Shown here piece by piece: positions 54,799 to 64,000 of a DNA stretch of 64,000 bases (within the stretch, counting starts at the first letter, position 1; every line of letters begins with the position of its first letter). The notes under the pieces are model-generated. The model was not told the origin of the DNA. It made no database searches and was given only the letters and a program-made list of their open reading frames with translations. This stretch comes from Strongylocentrotus droebachiensis (taxonomy: Eukaryota > Echinodermata > Echinoidea > Camarodonta > Strongylocentrotidae). Location of the stretch: the NCBI GenBank assembly GCA_035222895.1, contig JAVYIG010000041.1, positions 186,001-250,000 of the forward strand, in the 5' to 3' direction. The translations under genes and the position numbers were made by a program.

Positions 54799-54804
54799 TT
54801 TATT
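54799..54804 (-). promoter_or_regulatory. Candidate poly(A) signal AATAAA (minus strand)
   Basis: Minus-strand GTAAATAAAATATTTTTACG. If it serves the long-exon gene, the 3' UTR would run for about 4-5 kb from here to 58.7-59.8 kb. That stretch is poor in mobile elements compared with the rest of the window. Confidence 0.35.
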
Positions 54805-55646
54805 TACAGCCTCTACAAGTACAAAAAGGGCCAGTACAGGTAGACTGTATTCAATACATATATTACCTCATTTTATAATGAACATAAAGGCAAGTTTGAT
54901 ACGTATTGATATTTAAATCAACACCAGATGAGTAACATTTTACAAATGATATTCATTTAAAAGCAAAATAATCCACCATCCCTATTTAGGTGTATTATAA
55001 CTTTTTTTTTCAGAGAGATGTAGTTTCCGATTCTTTAGGTTTGTTGTGTAGGTTTTCTTTTATCCAAATGAAACAATACACACAACAAAGATTTGTTCGT
55101 AGTAAAATAATGAGTAACAGTATGCATGGAGAATTGTTTGGTAGATATTAACAGTATCTCTTGAAAACTTACTTTCCAATGTGCCTTAGGCAAACAAAGA
55201 CCTGAAATATATCGGAGCACACAAATAATAAGACGATATCTTCCTTTTTCCAGGTATACAAATATAAGAACAATAATCTCCTACGTGTATGTCCTACAAA
55301 TTCAAACGTTTTAAATATGGGCTTGTATTATGAATAACAATGGGATACATTTCTGCTTGTATTTGAATCTCGGATGGACAACTATTCAGAATTAATATCC
55401 CGGATTAACAAAGATAAATACCATGATATCTTCTACCTCTGGGACGGATATTTTCTATGAATAATTTTACCCACTTGTGCATCATATAACATTAACAACC
55501 AAGAAAAAAAATGCTGATCTAATATAAATAATCATATATTTACTTAGATTGCACTAATTCAAAAAAATCTTGATAATTGTTTTAAGTATCAAGTGTTGAC
55601 ATTACAAAATTAAGAGAGTGAGCTATATATATGTCTATATAGCGAG

Positions 55647-55693
<47 letters not shown>

Positions 55694-58660
55694 AAGAGAT
55701 ATAAATAATAACAGAATGGAAGCATAATGAAAAAGATATATATAGGAAGTGTGTTAAAATCTGTGTGTTTCCTGCCGTTTAAAAAAAAATAGATAAAATG
55801 ACACAATCTGCAATTGCCATACAGGAAGGAATGAGAAATACAAGAATAAAAGGTAAGAAAAGACAGATCATGAAAGTAGATTACTAAAAAGGAGAACTAA
55901 ATACTTGAGTTAATCGCTGTTAGATGTATGCCCAATCCTAAGCTACCCGTTAATGGTTTACTGCTGGAGTACCTTAAAAAATGAATGAACAGATGATATT
56001 TTGAAGGGGGAAATACTGATATACATGTACCAATAAGAAGAAAAAAATAAGACTGATCAGCATGCAATACAAGGAAAAAAGTAGTTACAATTCTAGAGAC
56101 CAAGATATATATAGCCTTGCAGTCCACATTAGTGCTACGTCTGAAGAAAAGAAAAAACATTCCCCAAGTTAGATTACAGAAAAATATTTTCACATTTTCA
56201 CCATTTTCTACAAATCAATACAAAAACTGGCTCAATAAAAAGAGGGTAAAATAATTACATCTTGGTTGCTTTACAAAAAAAATGCAATTCAAGATTTTTA
56301 TAAATATTGTTGAGTTGATATAAGTTTGAAGGGCATGCCAGTCTTGAATATAAATTGATGGATTGGTTTTGGTTGTAAAGAGGAAAATATGAGAGAAACA
56401 GATTAATAAAGTAATCAGACAGAGATCGTTAATCATATAAGAATCTCTTTTTGAATGGTCTAGTGACCGTGATATCATGTGGGAAAAGCTCAGTTATTAA
56501 ATTCACAAATTTATGTCGTTTGATTACAATAAATAAAATGAATAAAACTATTGTGTCTTTATAATTGAGAGAATTTTGTGGAAAATGGTCAAAACATCTT
56601 AGACTCACTTTTATTTTCAAATAACCATTGGAGATTCTCAAAATGTAAGGGTACATTGGAAATGGGAGTTTTTCTTTCTTTTCTACTATTTAATGAAAAC
56701 TGAAGAAGTACATGCACCTCAGAGACTACCATAAGTCTGTAGATTTCATGCAAGATAGATACAAGAGATAGTGGTAGCAACTGATCAATAGCTTGAGTTG
56801 CATTTCCTTTTGACACACAAGAGCCGTTTCAATAAATATTCAAACTTTACACAATACTTCTTAATATAAAAAAAAGCAACATCATTATGTTGTATATCGC
56901 AGTAATAATGATAGAACTTTCTTGTAAATGGTGTTTTACAAATTATGTGCAAATAAGTTAATGGTACATAATGCAGATAGTTACAAGTCCGAGTTCAAAA
57001 TCTACAGGTATAAACTTTATATACAAGAAGTGCTTGACAACAAGCACAATTTCTTTTCTTTTTTCTGCACTTTTTTTGTTTGTTTGTATCAAAGAAGACA
57101 ACACATACAGGAAGCACTAGTCGTATTGAATCAATAGGTCTGAAAGTACACAGTGAGCACAAGTATTCAGACCTGTTTGTTTTACATGAAGTGTTTGATC
57201 CAACCAAGGCTTTAACATAGAACTGATGAGGATGACGTTCTATGGTTAGGTAGTCACACCATATTTGAGTTGAATCAAACAGTACAAATACTACAAGCAG
57301 TTCTACAGATAATGCAAAGTGAAGTTGATTCCATGAATAGTCGATTTGATGTTGCTTGGGCTTATTCACAGAATCCAACCCGCAGTGTCTAACCTACCAG
57401 AAACATGTCAAATTTGCGCACACTACCAGATCTAAAACACAGGTAGGAAAAGATGACCATATCATCAATGATGAAACTGTGAAAACAAGAAGTTTGACAC
57501 AATAAATACATAACATAAAAGTTGGACAATGTGAATAAACCCAGTAGCACAACCTCACAACTGAACATTATCAAAGACCACTTCGATGTAACAGCACATG
57601 TACACCTTCTCCTGAAGATCGCAATCTTGGTGAATATATCTTCAGAGATCCTATGAATTACCATCAGTGCATTTCATGCATGATTCTGTTCTTGAAACGG
57701 CGAGAAGGTAAAGCTGTAAGGAAACCTGATGGACCTTCAGTGACATATGCCTTCTACTCGGAGAGTTTGTGAGTCAAAGTCTACTTCTTAAGTTAAGTAC
57801 ATAGCACCATATATTCATACACACTAGCGGTGGGCTCCTCCACATCCACAAGCATGTTGATTAGCTTTGGCAGTGCTTCAAGGTAAGTAATACCATCAAG
57901 ATGCAGCACTCCAAATAATTTCCTCTTGTAGGGCGTCAATCCTCATGCATAGTTAAGAGAAAGTATTCTTGTCGTAAGAGTTCACAATAGTGTCCCATAG
58001 AGAACAGGCAATGTCTTTTACTGTTCAATGGTCAATGCAGCTCTTCATCTACCTACTCTAGTACTGCTTCATTGATTGAGGGCATTGGCATGCAATCCTT
58101 AAAAAAGTCCACTAAGATCTGTTTATCGATGAGGGGCTGACTTATTGCGCTTGAAAGTTGAAATATCAAAATTAAGTACAGGAAACCTTAGACGATTGTA
58201 CATGTTGATAATAATAATAATAAGATAATCAACAATTTTCCTAATGTAAGGTTTCAAGAAAAAACAGCAATCTGTAAATTTGTAATGCTGCATTGAATCT
58301 ACATTGAAAGCTGAAAAAATGGAATTACTGTTTTACATCCGTAGTTTTAAAATTACAGAAAACAACATTATTTGCATTATCATTGGCTGCATTCTATGAA
58401 CCCACAAGAACATATTGAGGGATGTTAGAAAATGAATTTATTCTACAGGCCCCGTTGCACTGAATTGAAAAAGAGGTAGATGTTGATTGGCTCCTTCAAG
58501 GGCACATTCTGAATAAGCGTTACGGTTCTTGATTGAATGCAATGTTTTTGCAGGAGGGCCTTGGGATAACATCAGAACTTTTAACACGATAAACTAGATT
58601 TTACTCATAAGATTCGCTGTGCTTTTTCAAATTACATACAACACTATTTCAGATGTATTG
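54805..58660 (-). other. Possible 3' UTR or intronic sequence of the long-exon gene
   Basis: AT-rich sequence with no transposon recognised, and one (GA)n run at 55649-55690. Many short minus-strand frames have no domain. The low repeat content compared with other intergenic stretches suggests transcribed non-coding sequence, but this is inference. Confidence 0.3.
55649..55698. repeat. (GA)n microsatellite
   Basis: About 40 bases of uninterrupted GA, followed by AGAGAAGAGAAGAG. Confidence 0.95.
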
Positions 58661-58670
58661 GGTGTTTGCA

Positions 58671-58833
58671 TCACATTACAACTTTCAAGCGCAATGAGCT
58701 GTACAAAGAATTATCCTTCTCAATCTGGTCCACCAGAATACTGTTCTTCCATGGCATGTCATCCATCATCTCTTGGTAAAGATTGGCCTGTTGATACTTC
58801 CGAGGGGGCTATTCTGTACCTTCTCCTCCTAGA
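58671..58833 (-). CDS. Candidate terminal exon of the long-exon gene (uncertain frame)
   Basis: On the minus strand, a good acceptor TTCTTAATTTCTAG lies at about 58834. Beyond it, one frame reads RKYQQANLYQEMMDDMPWKN and continues ILVDQIEKDNSLYSSLRLK to a TGA at 58671, which looks coding. It needs a phase-0 join at CAACAG/GCC (58787) or AATAG/CCC (58808). The donor at the long exon (AG/GTCAGT) is phase 2 and would give a short Arg-rich tail instead. An undetected intermediate exon could reconcile the two. Confidence 0.3.
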
Positions 58834-59373
58834 AATTAAGAAGCAAGAGAAATTGGATGTGGTGCAATGAAGAAGTTTTCATATATCTTATTTAAAGGGA
58901 CTTGGTAACATTGTTCAGAGAGAAAATAGTGCTAAGGTAGTGATTAATGCTAGATGTACAATTACCTAAAGATAATCTGAAAGTTTGAGTGAAAACAGAC
59001 CATTATTAATGATACAAATTGGGAAAAACTGATCTGATCGCTTCGTTAATTCTCCCAACTATATTATTACAATTTAATTACATTTTTTTTTCATCAACTG
59101 CCAACAATGTTACAGAGTCATTTTAATAATTTGAATTACTTAAATTTCATCACCCCATGGATACACATGTAGTATATGAAAAATTAATACTACAATGGAG
59201 TCTTTCGAAACAGTGAAAATATGTTCTCTAATACTCAAGGAGATAAATAATGTGATAAATATTTTCTATTTGTTAGGAGAAAGGTATTCGCTATTCAATT
59301 CTAGGATGATGAATGAAATTTGTTAATTTTATGAATTTTATGAATCATCATTTTATGGATTTTTTATTTTTTT

Positions 59374-59860
59374 GGTCTTTATATAGAAAAAAAGAATGGA
59401 TCATAGGTGAAACGGTATATTTGGATATACATGTATATATACATTGATGTAACCAAGTTTTATTACCAAAACCATGGAACCTACGAACTGCATGGAGATG
59501 ATTCCTCTATGAATGACTTCAACATGAGATGTGCCATTATATGTTTACCGCCACCAACATAGAAATTGCATAAGGTACCTTCTATTCTAGAGATCAGCAA
59601 TGTGATAAACCGATGGAAAAAATTATCATATTTGACAACTTATATTTTGTCTTTATTTGGAAAAAAAGAATGGATCATAGGTGAAACGGTATATTTGGAT
59701 ATAGATGTATTATATACATCCATCTAACCAAGTTAGATTACCAGAAGAACTGCATGGAGATGATTCCTCTATGAATGATGTGCCATTATATGTTTGCCTC
59801 CACCAAAATAGAAATTGCATAAGGTACCTTCTATTCTAGAGATCAGCAATGTGATAAACT
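59374..59860. repeat. Tandem duplication of about 220-240 bp adjoining the long exon
   Basis: Units at about 59374-59610 and 59647-59860 share AAAAAGAATGGATCATAGGT, GAAACGGTATATTTGGATAT, CTGCATGGAGATGATTCCTC and AATTGCATAAGGTACCTTCT. The right unit ends at the exon boundary, so the duplicated sequence lies immediately after the candidate splice donor on the minus strand and includes the alternative stop codon at 59836. Confidence 0.92.
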
Positions 59861-62800
59861 GACCTGCCTGAGACAACAGACTTGTCGGGTCTCCTCCCAG
59901 GGGGTTTAGGTTTGATCCCTGATGATCCCCCAGACATGGACGATGACTGACTGTCATCCCTGGACACCGAGTAGTCTCCCTCATCCCTCTGTAATCTTGT
60001 GCACTGGACATCTTGCGTTGCCCCGGCAGGTCCTCCCCTTGGAGTGCTGAGTGGTGTCATGTCTTCCGCTAAGGAAAAAGACGCACTCGTGGCTGCTAGG
60101 TCATGAGGAGAGAGTCTGTTGGCAGCTCCATTGCACTGAGGTTGTTGGTGGCGATGATGATGATGATGATGATGATGGTCTATTTCATGAGAGTGATGCT
60201 CATTGTTCATATGAGTTCCATCAGCAATAGTGGGAACCCTCTCCTCATTTGTCAATCTGGAATCCCCATGGCAATGGATACCATCTGTACATGCATTCGA
60301 CTGATTGGCAGGAGCTGGGTTTTCACTCACTTTTTCAGCAGGAGCTTGTAGAGGTTTACTCTGTTTGGAAAGCATCCTTTCTCTTCGCTTCCTCTGTCTA
60401 GGTGTCAGTGCCTCCCAGGCCAGTCTTGATGATAACCCTGAATCACTGGCTATAGGCTCCTCTGGTCCTTGATGCTGAACAGCATAGGAATCCGTCATAC
60501 TTTCCACCATTTCTTCTAAAGAGGAAGCACGTTCACCCGACAGATTAGATCTCAGGCGTTGCCTCCTGGTACTTGTAGGTCCATGGATAGATTCTGTTGC
60601 AGAGAAGATCCCCTTATCCTTGATATCTGTATCATCTTGAGCAGATGATGAACTTTCTCTCCTCAAAATTCCTTTTACTGCCTCACCTTTATCCTCTTTG
60701 ATATCTCCCTCTGAAGCACTCACTTCTTGCTGTTTCTTCAACGTAAAAGCATGTTCAGGACCAGGATCCGTCCGTCGTCTTTGTCTCTTTGCTCTTAAAG
60801 CTGCCCTGGCTGTGGGAGACAGGTCCCGTATTGTGCCACTTCTAACAGGCTTCACAGACTTAGCGGGTTCTGCATCCCCAGCAGCTGTACCAAGGACAAC
60901 CTCACGAATATCATCCTCAGGTGTAACCTGAAGTTTGGCTTTGGTTTTAGGTATTGCACCATGTCTTGCATCACTCCTTTCAGGAATGAATTCAGCCGAT
61001 ACTTTCCGATCAATTTGATCAATGTCAACATGAAATCCTTCCCTTTTCTTCTCTTTCTTCTTAGGAGAGTCAGTGTTGATGAATACATCATCCACTCCAA
61101 CTGTTGAGGTATTTTGAGGAGAGCTTGCTCTGTCTGGAGAATGCATATCATCTTCAGAATACAACAGAGGTGTCTTTGCTGGAGACTGAGGAGACTTAGG
61201 AGGAGATTTGGGGATTGTTACCATGACTTCAGGAGGATTGAGGGTAGTTGGTGATATTCTTTTTGAATCTCTATCCTCTGAAAAAGCAGATGTGGCATCG
61301 TGTGATTCTGGAGAAGGGGAACGCCCCTTCATCTCTTTGACTCCAAAAAGAGGAAGCTTAGCTTTAAGAGAAACAATAATATCTTGGGTTTTGCTGAGAA
61401 TGTTCTTTCTAAAACCAGGCTTTTGTTGTTCATTTTTGGCATTAGCAATCTCTAACATCCTCGTTGGATCACTTTCAGATCTGGCTTTTCCTCTGTCCCG
61501 ATTGAATATTGATTTCCTAAGTTGTTGAGGCGAATGTCCGGGTGACCTGTTAGAATTTTGCTCTGCTACCATTCCAGGGAATGAACCTCTTCTTCCTAAA
61601 ATGGACTCTCCTTGAGGCCACTTCTGTTCTAGTGCAGCACTTGGTTTTAAATGTGATGGTGTACTCTTCTTACTCAACTCCACTGCCCTGGAATCAGGAG
61701 ACAACTGGTCTCCTGCTGGTACGTCATTCTCAGTCCTGACAGTGTCAATTGAGGATTCACGAACCAATGGGGCACGGGCAGAAGACTCCATATACATGCT
61801 AGGTTCCTGCCACCGAGTTGCACATTCAGACACTTCAGGATTACCACCTTCATCATGTGATACGCTCTGCATAACTGCATATGTGGATGGATCATAGACA
61901 CGTCTCCTTGGTGTGGCTGGAGATTGACGGGGTGACTTATCAACTCCTCTGTCACTAATCTGGTCTCTCCTGACAGGTACCGAGTGACTACTCTCTGACT
62001 GACAACTTGATTCTTCTAGTGTATCAGTCCTGGAAGACCTATGTCTGCGTGGAGTCTTTGGCGAGTCATTCTGAGACTTTCCACTGGATGGTCTTGCTGC
62101 TGAGCGATCCTGTTTCAACTGTCCCAGTTTACTTTCCAGGAGAATTTTAGGTACCTCTGGCAATTTCCTTGGCTGTTTGACAGCTCTTCTACTTTGAGAA
62201 CTTGCAAGATCGGGGGAAACTGAAGTTAGTCCATCTTTTCTTGGACTTCCAGGGACAGTCTCTCTATTTGGATCTTTCTTGGGAGTTTCAGGTAATTGTC
62301 GAGCACGTACTGGACTCATTCTCTTGCGACCTTTGCTTGATCCAGCAGACTTTGTTTCACTAGAACTTTTGCTCTTTTCACCACTATTTTGCCTTTGAAC
62401 TGGCTTTTTCTCCTTTTGCTTCTTTTCAACAACAGTTCCCTTGACCTGTATGTCATTAACTTTTGCCTGCTTTGGAACGCTAGATGTTGTCTTGCTTCCC
62501 TGCTTGTCTTTACTGTTGCTCTTCTTGCTGAGTTCAGGACTCATGACATCATCATGAATGCTACTTGTCATATCTGAAAAAATGTTTTCCATTTCCTCCC
62601 TGTCCTTTGAAGACTGTCTGATCATTTCTTTTTCTACCTTCTTCAAATCTTTTGACACTGGTCTGCTCCTGGTTGCATCTTCCCTCTGAGACACCTTAGG
62701 TTGAAGGTCCACTGGTAATGAAGGCTTTGATTCATCCCCAATAGGTTCTGGTCTATGCTGAATATTCCTTCCATCACTGTTGGATACAGCTTCCTTTGGC

Positions 62801-64000
62801 AAGAAAACATCATCATCATCATCCTCATGGACAACCGTAGTTGAAAATGATGGAGACTTCATCATTGCCCTTCCAATAGTCCCCTTGTTAGGCAGAACCT
62901 TGACAGCCTGTTCTTTCTTCTTTATCTCCAGCCCTTGTACTGCAGTCGAGTCACTTCCTGATTTACCCAATCGAGACACACTGCCTTTCAGAGTAGTATC
63001 TGTTGTTTCATTCTGTTCATTCTCCTGTGATTTCTTAGAATTATCTGGTATCTCTTCAGCCATATCCCATTCACAACCCATCATCAAGAGCTGCATAACA
63101 TCTTGTTTTTTGTCTGTGTTAAAGTCTTTACTGCTTGTTTGTGATACTGAGCTCTCGGATGTCTTATTCTTCTTCTTGTAATCTGGTCTGTCATTCCATG
63201 GTTTCTTTTTCTTAGAATCACTGTCATCACTTGTAGGGGGATTTTGAACCAGTTCCACTTTCTCCTCAAAGTCTTTTTCCGTAATAGTGCCCATTAAAAG
63301 CTCTTCCATCAAATGTCGTTCTTCAGAGGCATTGCGTACGATGTCTAGCTGAGGTCTCTTCAATGATTCAGCAGGGGTTTTAACAATGATCTCATTTTTC
63401 ATTTTTATATCATTGTCTTTCTTAATAGGAACATCACTAGATTCTTTCTGCAAACCTTGTTTTGCCTCTGTCCGCTGTGGAACAACCACCACAGCCTCTG
63501 GCGTTCTGTTTGATGAAGGGGCATTCACTTTCTTTCCACTATCAGTTACATCCTTTGTTGGAGATAATGGTTTTAACCTTTTCAATTCAATTACAACTGG
63601 TTTTTCTACCTTTTCTTGCACTTTTGAGGGTACAACTGTTTCCTGCACAACTGATTTTTGTGGTTCCTTGTGATTCATCTGAGGTGCTACTATCCTTTTG
63701 ATGACAGGTTCTGTTGAAGACACTTTAGGAAGATCTTGTGCAGGAGGTTTCTGGGTAACATGTCGTTGTTCAGTAGGTTTACTAGCTTTCTCTTCTAACT
63801 TTTGTGGCTTGATTGTAAATGGTTTCTTTTCAGTCACTGCTGCTTGACCTTGCTTTTTGTTTCCAGTGTCTACTTGTGCCGGTAGTTTTTGCTGTACACC
63901 TGGTTTCTGCTCTAACTGCTTAGAAAATAGCTGCACAGATGCTACCACAGGAGTCTTTTGGCCAGCACCAGGGGAAATTTTATCAGCTGTTGGTTGAGAT
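59836..64000 (-). CDS. Very long exon of a large disordered Ser/Pro/Lys-rich protein, 5' end beyond the window, unidentified
   Basis: An uninterrupted minus-strand frame runs from the window edge to TAG at 59836, more than 1380 codons, all in one exon. A good donor GGCAG/GTCAGT at 59864/59863 would end the exon ten codons earlier. No globular domain is recognisable. The sequence is rich in Ser, Pro, Lys and Glu, with many SP/TP sites (SPRKDG, SPATPRRR, KSPPKSPQSP). Repeated R-x-LP-E-x-P motifs (RQLPETP, RKLPEVP), short conserved-looking segments (KNILSKTQDIIVSLKAKLP, GFHVDIDQIDRKV, EALTPRQRKRRERML) and a run of eight His (His-rich from about residue 1255 of the visible part) are also present. 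This composition suits a cytoskeletal or scaffold protein, but I cannot name it. The true start lies outside the window. Confidence 0.8.
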   Translation of the reverse strand, partial: SQPTADKISPGAGQKTPVVASVQLFSKQLEQKPGVQQKLPAQVDTGNKKQGQAAVTEKKPFTIKPQKLEEKASKPTEQRHVTQKPPAQDLPKVSSTEPVIKRIVAPQMNHKEPQKSVVQETVVPSKVQEKVEKPVVIELKRLKPLSPTKDVTDSGKKVNAPSSNRTPEAVVVVPQRTEAKQGLQKESSDVPIKKDNDIKMKNEIIVKTPAESLKRPQLDIVRNASEERHLMEELLMGTITEKDFEEKVELVQNPPTSDDSDSKKKKPWNDRPDYKKKNKTSESSVSQTSSKDFNTDKKQDVMQLLMMGCEWDMAEEIPDNSKKSQENEQNETTDTTLKGSVSRLGKSGSDSTAVQGLEIKKKEQAVKVLPNKGTIGRAMMKSPSFSTTVVHEDDDDDVFLPKEAVSNSDGRNIQHRPEPIGDESKPSLPVDLQPKVSQREDATRSRPVSKDLKKVEKEMIRQSSKDREEMENIFSDMTSSIHDDVMSPELSKKSNSKDKQGSKTTSSVPKQAKVNDIQVKGTVVEKKQKEKKPVQRQNSGEKSKSSSETKSAGSSKGRKRMSPVRARQLPETPKKDPNRETVPGSPRKDGLTSVSPDLASSQSRRAVKQPRKLPEVPKILLESKLGQLKQDRSAARPSSGKSQNDSPKTPRRHRSSRTDTLEESSCQSESSHSVPVRRDQISDRGVDKSPRQSPATPRRRVYDPSTYAVMQSVSHDEGGNPEVSECATRWQEPSMYMESSARAPLVRESSIDTVRTENDVPAGDQLSPDSRAVELSKKSTPSHLKPSAALEQKWPQGESILGRRGSFPGMVAEQNSNRSPGHSPQQLRKSIFNRDRGKARSESDPTRMLEIANAKNEQQKPGFRKNILSKTQDIIVSLKAKLPLFGVKEMKGRSPSPESHDATSAFSEDRDSKRISPTTLNPPEVMVTIPKSPPKSPQSPAKTPLLYSEDDMHSPDRASSPQNTSTVGVDDVFINTDSPKKKEKKREGFHVDIDQIDRKVSAEFIPERSDARHGAIPKTKAKLQVTPEDDIREVVLGTAAGDAEPAKSVKPVRSGTIRDLSPTARAALRAKRQRRRTDPGPEHAFTLKKQQEVSASEGDIKEDKGEAVKGILRRESSSSAQDDTDIKDKGIFSATESIHGPTSTRRQRLRSNLSGERASSLEEMVESMTDSYAVQHQGPEEPIASDSGLSSRLAWEALTPRQRKRRERMLSKQSKPLQAPAEKVSENPAPANQSNACTDGIHCHGDSRLTNEERVPTIADGTHMNNEHHSHEIDHHHHHHHHRHQQPQCNGAANRLSPHDLAATSASFSLAEDMTPLSTPRGGPAGATQDVQCTRLQRDEGDYSVSRDDSQSSSMSGGSSGIKPKPPGRRPDKSVVSGRSVYHIADL

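Overview
The window is animal nuclear DNA: AT-rich, full of microsatellites and transposon debris, with intron-split genes using GT..AG sites and no bacterial-style operons. The protein families and the repeat types (tRNA-derived SINEs, CR1/L2-like LINE ends, short TIR elements, foldback-like elements) suggest an invertebrate deuterostome, most likely a sea urchin. That assignment is inference, because no species marker was seen.

Layout. Positions 1-11.2 kb hold mainly repeats: two decayed copies of one reverse-transcriptase LINE family, a LINE 3' end, a SINE with an inverted-repeat partner, TTAA-bounded TIR elements, long GA tracts, and one small secreted-peptide ORF behind a TATA box (5565-5756). 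From 11776 to 16258 on the + strand lies a complete six-exon ASRGL1 gene (isoaspartyl peptidase/L-asparaginase, 325 aa) with all three expected active-site threonines. Positions 16.3-24.1 kb are intergenic: a SINE, a TTAA element, a LINE tail and a palindromic minisatellite.

From 24161 to 51103 on the + strand I reconstruct one 14-exon gene of 1059 codons in which every intron phase is compatible. Its order is an ArfGAP-like zinc finger, two PH domains (together resembling ADAP/centaurin-alpha), a Pro-rich linker, an acidic Ser stretch, then ZU5, UPA and a death domain resembling the intracellular half of UNC5 netrin receptors. The arginine that normally follows the ArfGAP zinc finger is replaced by Glu, so the protein looks like a phosphoinositide-directed death-domain adaptor rather than an active GAP. 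This fusion is the main candidate for something undescribed. Its introns carry two foldback-like elements, TTAA elements, a degenerate LINE, a transposon that duplicated the exon 11 splice donor, and a hairpin just upstream of exon 12.

From 59.8 kb to the right edge on the - strand is one very long coding exon (more than 1380 codons, open at the window edge) of an unidentified, mostly disordered, Ser/Pro/Lys-rich protein. Its downstream end, up to about 54.8 kb, is probably intron and/or long 3' UTR. The three main genes show no evident functional link.
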